Below are positions 1 to 8,594 of a stretch of 64,000 bases of DNA, one piece after another. A model generated the notes under the pieces. It was not told the origin of the DNA. It saw nothing but the letters and a program-made list of their open reading frames with translations, and made no database searches. Each line of letters starts with the position of its first letter. Position 1 is the stretch's first letter. This DNA comes from Chloroflexota bacterium (GTDB lineage Bacteria > Chloroflexota > Anaerolineae > J102). Both the position numbers and the translations under genes were made by a program. The DNA is taken from NCBI GenBank assembly GCA_029782215.1, contig JAKOVD010000107.1:1-64000 (forward strand). Direction: 5' to 3'.

Positions 1-192
1 CGGGAAGGATGCTGGCTGATTGGCAGTGGCACCGTGGAGAGTGGCGCCAAGCAATACAAAGAACGTCTCAGTGGTCCGGGCATGCGTTGGAGCCGCAAGG
101 GCATCGAGAATCTTATCCCAATCCGCTCGGCGGTTCTCTCTCGTCGCTTCGATCAAGTCTGGGATGCCGTCAGGCCTTCTCCCCCAAACTGA
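1..192 (+). pseudogene. 3' end of a transposase gene (ISKra4-like), cut by the window edge
   Basis: The frame beginning at base 1 is open to a TGA at 190-192 and has no ATG in the right place, so only the last 63 codons are visible. The peptide contains IGSGTVESGAK, then GPGMRWSRKG and a final RFDQVW. This GSG-VES-K / GMRW arrangement is typical of the C-terminal catalytic part of ISKra4-type and related transposases; the family assignment is from memory of the motif. Whether the rest of the element is intact lies outside the window. I could not identify a terminal inverted repeat in 193-437. Confidence 0.6.
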
Positions 193-437
193 AATGCACC
201 CGAGGAAGAGGGAAGAGGAAGGTTTGGCATACCAACAATGAGTATTTCTACCATTGCGAGGCGCACGACTGCACCAATGACAATCCGCCTTACTGCGTCG
301 CTCCGTTAGCTGTGTTACATTTGGAGCAGATTTGCGCCGGAGCAAGGTTGACGCAACGCAGAAATCTCGCCGGCGCAGGCGACGAGCGAGAGCCATTCGC
401 CTGGCTGTCGCCACTGCTGCGGGCAAGGAGGCCTGCG

Positions 438-1928
438 ATGAATCGCATCTTTGCGGTGATGTTGACCGTGTCGCTCTTTCTGGTCTTGATCGGAGCAGTG
501 GCGTGGGGCATCGCCGCGGCCGATCGACGTCCGCAATCCTCGGCTGTGGTGCGCTACGTCGCCGTCACTGGCAGCGACACCAGCGCCTGCACCGACGCCA
601 ATGCACCTTGCCGCACCGTTCAGTATGCCGTCGACCAAGCGCAGACGGGGGATGAGATTCGCATTGCCGCCGGAGCTTACACCGACATCGGCTATCGCCA
701 GGGCGTCACACAAACCATCTATCTGACTAAGACGCTCACCTTGCGAGGAGGCTTCGCCCCTGCCGACTGGACCACGCCGGACCCGGAGGTGCATCGCACC
801 GTTCTCAATGCCCAAGGCAAGGGGCGCGTGTTGTACATCACGGGCGACATCGCGCCCACCCTTGAAGGTCTGCGCATCACCGGCGGCGATGCCACCGGCC
901 TCAACGGGGCGGCCTACGTGAATGCGGGCGGCGGTCTCTACGTCGACGGCGGCGCACCCATCCTCCGCAACTGTGTCATCGTCAGCAACACGGCAAGCGC
1001 CAGCTCCACCGGCGGCGAAGGCGGCGGCATCTACCTGAAGGACAGTGCCGCCGTGTTGACAAACAGCCGCATCCTGACCAACACGGCGGCCTCGCACAGC
1101 ACCGGATGGGGCGGCGGCATTTACGTCCAGGGCGGCAGTCCAACCCTCTATCACAACCGGATCATGGGCAACACCGCCTCCGGTGGCTCCCTGGGGTATG
1201 GCGGCGGCCTCTACCTGAGCAGCACGGATACGAACCTGACCGGCAACGGCATCCTCGACAACGTTTCGGACACACTGATGATCGGCTATGGCGGCGGTCT
1301 CTACGTCCACATCAGCCCGATCGACGGCGCCGACAACCTCATCCGCGGCAACAAGGCCAAGATCGGGGCCGGCGCCTATTTATACGGCAGCGACCACAAT
1401 GTCCCCAGCACCTTCACGAACAGCGTCATCGCCGGCAACCAGGCCGCCAGCAAGGCCAGCGGTCTCTATGCCGAAGGCGTGGAGCTGCACCTCGTCCACG
1501 TGACGGTCGTTGGCAACGCAGGCGGCGACGGCAGCGGCGTGCACGTCGCCACGCATGTGTGGGGCGAAAAGCAAACACCGACGACGGCCGCCCTGGTCAA
1601 CACCGTCCTGGTGGACCATACCGTCGGCATCACCGTGACAGCCGGCAGCACAGCCACGCTGGAGAGCACCCTCTGGCACGGCAACGCCAGTGACGCCGCC
1701 GGGGCAGGCGCCATCGTCCGCCAACATGACCACAGCGGCGACCCCGCCTTTGCTTCGGACGGCTATCACCTGACTGGTGCCTCCGCAGCCAGAGACGCCG
1801 GCATCGATGCGGGCGTGACGGTCGACATCGACGGCGACCCGCGGCCGCGCGGCCGCAGCTTTGAGATCGGCGCCGACGAGCTTCCGGCCGAGAGTCTCTA
1901 TCTTCCCTGGCTCCAGCGCAAGGCCTGA
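438..1928 (+). CDS. Secreted right-handed beta-helix repeat protein
   Basis: A 496-residue protein. I start at ATG 438 because AAGGAG (425-430) sits 7 bases upstream and the first residues form a signal peptide or anchor (MNRIFAVMLTVSLFLVLIGA). The frame is open further upstream but that part resembles no protein. After the leader comes a typical parallel beta-helix start (YVAVTGSDTSACTDA) followed by many repeats with GGGIY/GGGLY turns and NTAS-type ladders, as in pectate-lyase-like and choice-of-anchor Q proteins. The C-terminus ends LYLPWLQRKA, similar to the YLP tails of two other secreted proteins here. Likely binds or processes extracellular polysaccharide; no catalytic residues could be assigned. 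Confidence 0.75.
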   Translation: MNRIFAVMLTVSLFLVLIGAVAWGIAAADRRPQSSAVVRYVAVTGSDTSACTDANAPCRTVQYAVDQAQTGDEIRIAAGAYTDIGYRQGVTQTIYLTKTLTLRGGFAPADWTTPDPEVHRTVLNAQGKGRVLYITGDIAPTLEGLRITGGDATGLNGAAYVNAGGGLYVDGGAPILRNCVIVSNTASASSTGGEGGGIYLKDSAAVLTNSRILTNTAASHSTGWGGGIYVQGGSPTLYHNRIMGNTASGGSLGYGGGLYLSSTDTNLTGNGILDNVSDTLMIGYGGGLYVHISPIDGADNLIRGNKAKIGAGAYLYGSDHNVPSTFTNSVIAGNQAASKASGLYAEGVELHLVHVTVVGNAGGDGSGVHVATHVWGEKQTPTTAALVNTVLVDHTVGITVTAGSTATLESTLWHGNASDAAGAGAIVRQHDHSGDPAFASDGYHLTGASAARDAGIDAGVTVDIDGDPRPRGRSFEIGADELPAESLYLPWLQRKA

Positions 1929-2369
1929 CCCGATCTTGTTGTGAACCATGGCTGTGCTGGAGTCAGAAGCCGGGATGAGGGGCCGCGCCGTGAACGTTAA
2001 CATCTATTCTTGACGCCGGATATTACGTACTCTATAATACAGTCTCGTTGAGCTTGAGAGAGGGCCTGGACGGCGTGATTCGCAGGCGCAACGAAGCAGC
2101 ACTTTTTCGGCATTAAGCGTCATCGTCCTTGTCAGGAGTTGTCGGTTCGATGGTGTCATTTTGTGCTGAGTGGTTGGCTCAGGGGCGCTCTTCTGTGGCT
2201 GTTGCCTCGGGGGCGATGGCGTGGCACCTTCGGCTTGGGGGTGAAACAGGAGGTGGAAAGGCGCGCGCGGTACCTTGGCGCTGGCAACGCCGCTCTTAGG
2301 TAAGTGTCAAACACGCTCACGACGGATCTGGCCGTGAGCATCGAGTCTTCGGTCGAGGAGGACCTGAAG
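1929..2369 (+). other. Promoter plus long (about 325 nt) untranslated leader before the sugar ABC operon
   Basis: This gap holds a near-consensus promoter at 2010-2038. Transcription would start near 2045, leaving about 325 nt before the lipoprotein ATG at 2370. A GTG at 2304 would add 22 residues in front of the signal peptide and is unlikely. I see GC-rich stretches but no riboswitch class I recognise and no convincing small ORF. Confidence 0.4.
2010..2038 (+). promoter_or_regulatory. Sigma-70 type promoter of the sugar ABC operon
   Basis: TTGACG at 2010-2015 and TATAAT at 2033-2038 are separated by 17 bp, which is the ideal spacing. It points into the ABC transporter operon. Confidence 0.7.
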
Positions 2370-4154
2370 ATGAAGCGCGTATCACTTTTGCTTGTCGTTA
2401 TCCTGACACTGGTCGTTCTCGCTGCATGCGCGCAGGCGACCCCACCCCCGCCACAGGTCATCAAAGAGACCGTGGTCGTTGAGAAGCAGGTTGAGGTGAC
2501 CAAAGTCGTTGAGAAGCAGGTCGAGGTCACCAAGGTCGTCGAGAAGCAGGTCGAGGTGACACCGACGCCGGTGCCGACCGAGGCCCCCAAGATGTACAGC
2601 GGCTTCCCGGCCGCAGATGAGAACGAGGGTAAGACCGCCCAGGCCGCCTGGGATGCTGCCGACAAGGGCACTCCCGATCCGGCTTGGAAAGGCCAGAAGT
2701 TCACGATCGGCGTGTACTCGGCGGGACAGCGCGGCGCCATCTCCGGCCCCACTTACTTCTTCCGGGACAAGTTCCAGGAGCTGACGGGCGCCACCTATGA
2801 CATCGTGGAGATCCCCTTCGCCGAAATGCGTGAGAAGATCTTCACCGATTTCCAGACCGGCGCACACCAGTACGACGTGATCCTGAACTGCTCCAACTTC
2901 TACGGCGACTACATCGCCAACGATTTCGTGCAGCCGCTTGACAAGTACTTCGAAGACCCCCGCATGCCCAAGTGGGATCGCGAGTCACTACCGCCCTCCA
3001 TCGCCAACCTGATGCAGTGGAACGGCCAATGGTACGGCACCAGCTACGACCATGATGCCCAGATCCTTTACTGGCGCAAGGACATCATTGACGATCCCAA
3101 GTGGCAGGCCGAGTACAAGAACGAGACGGGCGAAGATATGCCCGTCGCCATGGACACCTGGGAAGACGTGCTCAAGATCGCCAAGTTCTTCAACGGCAAG
3201 GACTGGAACGGCGACGGCGCCCCGGATGACGGCATCACCCTGCACCTGAAGGTCGGCGGCCAGGGCTTCTTCCACTACATGGCGATGTCGGCGCCCTATG
3301 TGACCATCCCCGCGCCGGGTGATGATCCCACCAAGGTCGACAAGTATCACAACATCTACTACTTCGACCCCGACACCATGGAGCCGTTGATCAACTCGCC
3401 AGGCCACGTCAAGGCGCTGGAGACGTTGATTGCGCTCTCCAAAGAGGGACCTTCGGCCATGTGGGGCTGGAGCCTCGGTGAGGCGTGGGCGGACTTCCTC
3501 TCCGGCAAGGCCTTGATGACGTTCTCCTGGGGCGACGTGGGTGCGCTGGCGCAAGATCTCACCCAATCCAAGGTCCAGGGCAAGGTCGGCGCCCGCGGCA
3601 TCCCCGGCACCAAGGCCCCTTATGACATGGAACAGAAGAAGTTCCTCAGTCTTGACAAGCCCAACCTCGTCGGCAACCAGGTCGGCTGCTCGTGGCATCC
3701 GGTGCTGTCCAAGTACGCTAAGAACCCCGATCTGGCCTACTACTGGATGGCCCTGATGGCGACGCCGTCCATCAACCACTGGATGGTCACCCACGGCTGG
3801 ACCGGCGTCAACCCCGGCACCAGTTATGATTGGCTGCAGCCCACCGGCAAGGCCACGATCACCGACTACACGGATGCGGGCTGGAATGCCGTGGACGCCA
3901 AGTCCTACGTGGACGCGTACACCGACGACTTCTTCAAGTACCCGATCTTCCAAACCTACATCCGCATTCCCGCCACCACCGAAATGATGACAGCCTGGGA
4001 CATCCACCTGTCGGAAGCGGTAACAGGCCAGATCACGGCCCAGGAGGCGCTGGACCGGACAAAGGCCGACTGGAACAAGATCATCGACGACTACGGTCGT
4101 GAGGATCTCCTCAAGCTGTACCAGGAGTCGATCGGCTACACGCCGAAACAGTAG
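2370..4154 (+). CDS. Sugar ABC transporter substrate-binding lipoprotein (family 1)
   Basis: A 594-residue extracellular solute-binding lipoprotein. ATG 2370 follows GAGGAG (2355-2360) by 9 bases and opens a signal peptide ending in the lipobox LAAC. The mature protein begins with three 30-nt coding repeats (about 2475-2561) giving VVEKQVEVTK units, a linker style common in Chloroflexota binding proteins. The body (FTIGVYSAGQRGAISGPTYF, then repeated Trp-rich segments) fits a large MalE/UgpB-like sugar-binding protein. Two MalF/MalG-type permeases follow. No ATPase gene is nearby, so a shared MsmK-type ATPase encoded elsewhere is likely. The substrate is not readable; D-lyxose or a related pentose is suggested by the downstream genes. 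Confidence 0.85.
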   Translation: MKRVSLLLVVILTLVVLAACAQATPPPPQVIKETVVVEKQVEVTKVVEKQVEVTKVVEKQVEVTPTPVPTEAPKMYSGFPAADENEGKTAQAAWDAADKGTPDPAWKGQKFTIGVYSAGQRGAISGPTYFFRDKFQELTGATYDIVEIPFAEMREKIFTDFQTGAHQYDVILNCSNFYGDYIANDFVQPLDKYFEDPRMPKWDRESLPPSIANLMQWNGQWYGTSYDHDAQILYWRKDIIDDPKWQAEYKNETGEDMPVAMDTWEDVLKIAKFFNGKDWNGDGAPDDGITLHLKVGGQGFFHYMAMSAPYVTIPAPGDDPTKVDKYHNIYYFDPDTMEPLINSPGHVKALETLIALSKEGPSAMWGWSLGEAWADFLSGKALMTFSWGDVGALAQDLTQSKVQGKVGARGIPGTKAPYDMEQKKFLSLDKPNLVGNQVGCSWHPVLSKYAKNPDLAYYWMALMATPSINHWMVTHGWTGVNPGTSYDWLQPTGKATITDYTDAGWNAVDAKSYVDAYTDDFFKYPIFQTYIRIPATTEMMTAWDIHLSEAVTGQITAQEALDRTKADWNKIIDDYGREDLLKLYQESIGYTPKQ

Positions 4155-4280
4155 TGCGTCATGAACCAGACCCGAGACTTGCCTGTCAGGGCGACGTGTC
4201 CAACGGAAGCCAGCTTGGATGAGCTTCGTCGATCACACTGTCTGGGCTGACGACTTCTCTGGGTCCTCGCAGTGCCAGCC

Positions 4281-4339
4281 CCTTAAGGGTTTCCGCGCCA
4301 GGAGATGCTTTTCCTCGAGTGGCGCGGAAACCCTGAGGG
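4281..4339 (+). promoter_or_regulatory. Intra-operon hairpin between binding protein and permease genes
   Basis: Arms 4281-4299 and 4321-4339 pair over about 18 of 19 positions, with a 21-nt loop. The start codon of the next gene lies 18 bases past the right arm and there is no T-run. This is more like an mRNA-stabilising or attenuating hairpin than a full terminator. It would explain higher expression of the binding protein than of the permeases, as known for malE-malF type operons. Confidence 0.6.
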
Positions 4340-4357
4340 ACTTCGATCGGAGACACC

Positions 4358-5221
4358 ATGTACCAGCTCGGACGTGTCAAGTACTTGTTTGTGGTTCCAG
4401 GCATTCTCTGGGTTCTTGCGTTTACGATCTTCCCGCTGCTCTATTCATTGCGCCTAAGCTTCTTCAGAGCACGTATGGGTCGGCCGCAGACCTTCATCGG
4501 TCTGCAAAACTACATAGATGCTTTTCATGACTACCGCTTCTGGGACTCCATGGCCGTCACCCTCATCTTCGTGGTGGCCTGTGTGACCTTCACGGTGGTG
4601 GTGGGCCTGGGGTTGGCCATTCTGTTCAACCGCGAGATGCGCGGCCAGCGTCTCTTCCGGTCGCTCTTCACCATGCCCCTGTTCACATCGGCGATCGCCG
4701 TGGGCTACCTGGGACTGACGATCTTCCACGAGCAGGTCGGCGCCGTCAACTCTGTGCTGATTTCCCTCGGCGTCGCCCACCCGCCGGCCTGGTTCTCAAA
4801 CATCTGGCTGGCCCGGCTGGCTGTCGTCCTGGTCTTCACGTGGCAGTGGACGCCGTTTAGTTTCCTGGTGCTGTTGGCCGGGCTGCAGTCGCTGCCGGAG
4901 GAAATCTACGAAGCGGCCCGTCTGGATTCCTCATCGGGTGTCGACCTGTTTCGCTACATTACGCTGCCCCTGATCGCCCCCATCCTGCTGACCGTGACGA
5001 TCCTGCAGATCATCGAGACGTTCAAGATGCTGGACATCCCCTTCAGCCTGACGAGTGGCGGACCGGGAGCGGCGACGCAGACTTATTCGTTCTATGTCTA
5101 TCTTGTGGGTCTGCGCAACTTCAACCACGGTTACGCCTCAGCGCTGGCCTACATTCTGCTGATTATCATGATGATGGTCAGCCTCTCCTTCTTCAACCGC
5201 ATGCGGAACAGCTACGAGTAA
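4358..5221 (+). CDS. Sugar ABC transporter permease, MalF type
   Basis: A 287-residue inner-membrane permease with about six transmembrane segments, the first being FVVPGILWVLAFTIFPLLYS. The EAA loop that docks the ATPase is visible near residue 184 (YEAARLDSS, continuing to LPLIAP). It lies 12 bp upstream of the MalG-type permease and downstream of the binding protein, so it forms the heterodimeric channel of a CUT1 importer with its neighbour. The long hairpin just before the start codon may limit its translation or mRNA level. Confidence 0.88.
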   Translation: MYQLGRVKYLFVVPGILWVLAFTIFPLLYSLRLSFFRARMGRPQTFIGLQNYIDAFHDYRFWDSMAVTLIFVVACVTFTVVVGLGLAILFNREMRGQRLFRSLFTMPLFTSAIAVGYLGLTIFHEQVGAVNSVLISLGVAHPPAWFSNIWLARLAVVLVFTWQWTPFSFLVLLAGLQSLPEEIYEAARLDSSSGVDLFRYITLPLIAPILLTVTILQIIETFKMLDIPFSLTSGGPGAATQTYSFYVYLVGLRNFNHGYASALAYILLIIMMMVSLSFFNRMRNSYE

Positions 5222-5233
5222 CGGAGAGCCGTC

Positions 5234-6115
5234 ATGACAACTTCTGCTTCTTCACCGAAACGCACCAGGCGCAAGGGATCTCTGGCGGGCCAGATTTTCG
5301 TGTGGATTGCGATGATCATTGCGGTCTGCTGGGCGGCATTTCCGTTCTATTGGGCGATCATCACTTCTTTGAAGCCTCCCGCCGTGATTCTCTCCACGGT
5401 TTCGCTCGTTCCTTTCCTGCAGTTCACGCCGACCTTGTCCAACTGGCAGTCAGAGTTCACAAACAGGCTGCCCGAAGTCAGCCGAGCGCTGAGAAACAGT
5501 CTGATCATCTCTATTGGCGCTACCCTGGTCGCCACCACCCTCGGCACGCTGGCGGGTTACGGTCTGGCCCGATTCCGCTTTCGACGCTGGAAGAACAAGG
5601 ACATGTCGATGTGGTTTCTGTCGCAGCGCTTTCTACCCCCGGTGGTGACGGTCATCCCGTTCTTCCTGGCCATGCAGGCGATCGGACTGAACGACAGCCT
5701 GCTGGCGCTCATCCTGGCCAACGCCACGTTTACTCTGCCTTTCACCGTCCTGATCCTGCGTGACATGTTCAAGGAGCTGCCGGTCGAGATGGAGGAGTCG
5801 GCCTATGTCGACGGCGCCTCTCACATGCAGGCGTTCTGGCACATTGCCCTGCCCCTGGCGGCGCCGGCGATCGCGGCGGCGGCTGTCATCACCTTTGCCT
5901 TCTCCTGGAACGAATTCCTGTTCGCGTTGGTTCTCAGCTACAAGAACGCAACCCCCATCACGGTCGTGATTGCCGGCGTCGAGCATACCCAGGGCATCCA
6001 GTTCTGGTTCGTGGCCACTCGGCTGCTGATTGCCATTCTCCCGCCCGCTATACTGGCGCTGACCGCTCAACGTTTCATCGTCCGGGGTCTTACCCTGGGC
6101 GCCGTCAAGGGCTAA
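5234..6115 (+). CDS. Sugar ABC transporter permease, MalG type
   Basis: A 293-residue permease, partner of the preceding gene. The N-terminal Lys/Arg-rich tail precedes a first membrane segment (FVWIAMIIAVCWAAFPFYWA), and the EAA loop near residue 187 reads MEESAYVDGAS followed by HIALPLAAP. The extended first periplasmic loop and C-terminal GAVKG are typical of MalG-like CUT1 proteins. It ends 253 bp before the FGGY kinase, and no ATP-binding protein gene follows. Confidence 0.88.
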   Translation: MTTSASSPKRTRRKGSLAGQIFVWIAMIIAVCWAAFPFYWAIITSLKPPAVILSTVSLVPFLQFTPTLSNWQSEFTNRLPEVSRALRNSLIISIGATLVATTLGTLAGYGLARFRFRRWKNKDMSMWFLSQRFLPPVVTVIPFFLAMQAIGLNDSLLALILANATFTLPFTVLILRDMFKELPVEMEESAYVDGASHMQAFWHIALPLAAPAIAAAAVITFAFSWNEFLFALVLSYKNATPITVVIAGVEHTQGIQFWFVATRLLIAILPPAILALTAQRFIVRGLTLGAVKG

Positions 6116-6243
6116 GACCCAGCTTCGTCCGCGCCCGATCCGCCGGCCGGTAGCCATCGAGTCGCAGGCAGCAACCATTCCCCTTGGGCGTGAGTGGCTG
6201 CTGTGTGGGCTTGCCGCCAGGATGGCGGGCATTGCCCTGTGCT

Positions 6244-6271
6244 TTGACAGAGGTTGTGGTACATTTATCCA
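6244..6271 (+). promoter_or_regulatory. Possible promoter of the kinase-isomerase-kinase operon
   Basis: TTGACA at 6244-6249 is followed after 16 bp by a weak TATCCA (6266-6271). The gap 6116-6368 holds no gene, so an internal promoter is plausible. The -10 match is poor. Confidence 0.35.
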
Positions 6272-6368
6272 CGGCGAGGATGGAGGGATTCCATGCCTCT
6301 GCCCCGCCGCCAACACGCTGTCGTGAGCGCTGACACCTCTCCGGGTGCGACCGCACCGAGGACAAAGC

Positions 6369-7874
6369 ATGAGCCTGCTGGGACTTGACATCGGCATCAC
6401 TGGCTGCAAGGCCGTGGCCTTCACGGTTGCGGGCGACATCCTCGCCCAGGCCTACCGCGAGTATCCCCTCTACCAGCCCTTCCCCGGATGGATGGAGCTG
6501 GACCCCGCCGAGGTGTGGGCGGCGGCCCAGGAGGTCATCGGCCGCGTCACCGCCCAGGTGCGCCGCGACCCGCCCACGGCGTTGAGCGTCTCGACCCACG
6601 GCGAGTCCGTGGTGCCGGTCAATGAACAGGGCAAGCCCTTGTGCCGCTTCATCACGGCCATCGACACCCGCGCCGGCGAGCAGGCGGCCTGGTGGGGCGA
6701 GCACGTCGGCCGCGAGCGGCTGTTCCGCATCACGGGCATGCCGCTGCACCCGATGTACACGGTGAACAAGCTGATGTGGCTGCGGCAGTACGACCCAGCC
6801 ACCTTCTTCGCTGCCCGGCGCTTCCTCTGCATGCAGGATTTCATCTGGCACCGGCTCGGCTTTGCTCCCGTCATCGACTACACCCTTGCTTCCCGGACGA
6901 TGGCCTTCGACGTGAACCGGCTGGCCTGGTCCGAGGAAATCCTGGCTTTGGCCGACCTTCAGTCCGAGCAGCTCTCGACCCTGGTCCCCTCCGGCACGCC
7001 CATCGGCGAGCTCCCCAGGCCAGCCGCCGAGGCCCTGGGGCTGCCGGCCGGCGTCGTGGCCGTCGCAGGCGGGCATGACCAGCCCTGCGGCGCCCTCGGC
7101 TGCGGCGCCATCACGGCCGGCATCTCCATGGACTCCACTGGCACCGTCGAGGGCGTGGCCGTGGCCACCCCGAAGCTGATCCTGGACGAGGCGCTGATGC
7201 GGAGCAACCTGCCGATCGCGCCGCACCCGGCGCCCGGCATGTACCTGACGTTGGGCTGGACCTCCACGGCCGGCGCCCTGCTGCGCTGGTATCGCGACAA
7301 CTTCGCACGGAGTGAAGTGCAGGAGGCCGCGGCCAGCGGGCGTGACGTCTACGACATCCTGCTCGCGCAGGTTCCGCGCGGTCCTTCCCCCGTCCTCGTC
7401 CTGCCGCACTTCATGGGCAGCGGCACCCCCTCGCTTGACGCCGCCTCCAAGGGCGCCATCGTCGGTCTGGACCTGAGCACGACCGCCGGCCAGATCCTCA
7501 AGGGCATCCTCGACAGCGTGACCTATGAGACGAAGCTGAGCGTCGACGCCATGGAGGCCGCGGGCATCGCCGTCAACGAACTGCGCGCCTTTGGCGGCGG
7601 GGCCAAGTCGCCTCTCTGGCTGCAGACCAAGGCCGATATCTTCGGCAAGCCCGTGCGCGCCATGGACGTTTCCGAGGCAGGGTGCCTGGCCGTGGCCATC
7701 CTGGCAGGCGCCGCCACGGGTGTCTTCGACAGCGTGGCCGAAGGTGTGGCCGCCACCGTACGCGGCGGCCGGGTCTATGAACCTGACCCGGTTCTGCACG
7801 AGCAGTATGCGGCCAAGGCCGCTCTCTTTGCCCAGCTCTATCCCGCTCTATCGCCCCTCAGCCACCAGATGTAG
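6369..7874 (+). CDS. FGGY-family carbohydrate kinase, probably xylulokinase-like
   Basis: A 501-residue kinase that phosphorylates a pentulose or hexulose using ATP. ATG 6369 is preceded by GAGGA and starts the canonical N-terminal phosphate loop (LLGLDIGITGCKAV). The second signature, FGGGAKSPLWLQTKADIFGK, lies near residue 410. Length is normal for xylulokinase or gluconokinase. The next gene encodes a D-lyxose isomerase, whose product is D-xylulose, so xylulokinase activity fits best. Substrate is inferred from context only. Confidence 0.82.
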   Translation: MSLLGLDIGITGCKAVAFTVAGDILAQAYREYPLYQPFPGWMELDPAEVWAAAQEVIGRVTAQVRRDPPTALSVSTHGESVVPVNEQGKPLCRFITAIDTRAGEQAAWWGEHVGRERLFRITGMPLHPMYTVNKLMWLRQYDPATFFAARRFLCMQDFIWHRLGFAPVIDYTLASRTMAFDVNRLAWSEEILALADLQSEQLSTLVPSGTPIGELPRPAAEALGLPAGVVAVAGGHDQPCGALGCGAITAGISMDSTGTVEGVAVATPKLILDEALMRSNLPIAPHPAPGMYLTLGWTSTAGALLRWYRDNFARSEVQEAAASGRDVYDILLAQVPRGPSPVLVLPHFMGSGTPSLDAASKGAIVGLDLSTTAGQILKGILDSVTYETKLSVDAMEAAGIAVNELRAFGGGAKSPLWLQTKADIFGKPVRAMDVSEAGCLAVAILAGAATGVFDSVAEGVAATVRGGRVYEPDPVLHEQYAAKAALFAQLYPALSPLSHQM

Positions 7875-7898
7875 GGTGGGGGACAAGGACACGATCAC

Positions 7899-8594
7899 AT
7901 GAAACGCTCTGAGATCAACGCCATCATGGCCGATGCCGACGCCTTCATGAAGGCGCACGGCTTCAACCTTCCTCCGTTCGCCTATTGGACGCCCGAGGAC
8001 TGGTCCACCCGCGGCGACGAAGTGCAGGAGATCGTCGACCGGCAGTTGGGCTGGGACATCACGGACTTTGGCTCCGGCGACTACGCCCGCGTCGGGCTTT
8101 TTATCTTTACCTTGCGCAACGGCGACCCGGCCAACCTGGCCAAAGGCGGCGGCAAGCTCTACGCCGAGAAGGTCCTGGTGGTCGACCCCGACCAGGTTAC
8201 GCCCTTCCACTTTCACTGGCGCAAGGTGGAGGACTTCATCAACCGCGGCGGCGGTAAGCTGGTCATGCAGCTCTACAACTCCACCCCCGACGAGGGCTTT
8301 GCCGATACACCGGTGACTGTCAGCGTCGACGGCGTGCGCCGCACTCTGCCCGCGGGTGGCAGCCTGGTCCTCAACCCCGGCGAAAGCATCAGCCTGCCCA
8401 GCGGCCTCTACCACAAGTTCTGGGCCGCCGAGAGCCGCGTGCTCGTGGGCGAAGTGTCGCTGGTCAACGACGACAACACCGACAACCGCTTCTATGAGCC
8501 GGTGGGCCGATTTCCGGAGGTCGTCGAGGATGAGCCGCCGCTGCACCTGCTCTGCACCGACTACCCGCGCTACTATCATCCGGCGAAGTCATGA
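7899..8594 (+). CDS. D-lyxose ketol-isomerase family protein
   Basis: A 231-residue cupin-fold isomerase, expected to interconvert D-lyxose and D-xylulose (and possibly D-mannose and D-fructose) using Mn2+. The metal ligands of the family are visible: HFHWRKVED near residues 103-112 supplies two His and a Glu, and a further His is in GLYHKFWAAE near residue 171. The length and the final YPRYYHP segment match this family. The gene is 24 bp downstream of the FGGY kinase and overlaps the next kinase by 4 bp, so the three are one operon. Confidence 0.85.
   Translation: MKRSEINAIMADADAFMKAHGFNLPPFAYWTPEDWSTRGDEVQEIVDRQLGWDITDFGSGDYARVGLFIFTLRNGDPANLAKGGGKLYAEKVLVVDPDQVTPFHFHWRKVEDFINRGGGKLVMQLYNSTPDEGFADTPVTVSVDGVRRTLPAGGSLVLNPGESISLPSGLYHKFWAAESRVLVGEVSLVNDDNTDNRFYEPVGRFPEVVEDEPPLHLLCTDYPRYYHPAKS

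Noticed and set aside
6105-7799. Long minus-strand frame opposite the FGGY kinase
   Set aside because: Shadow frame; low-complexity Gly/His/Arg-rich translation with no recognisable motif.
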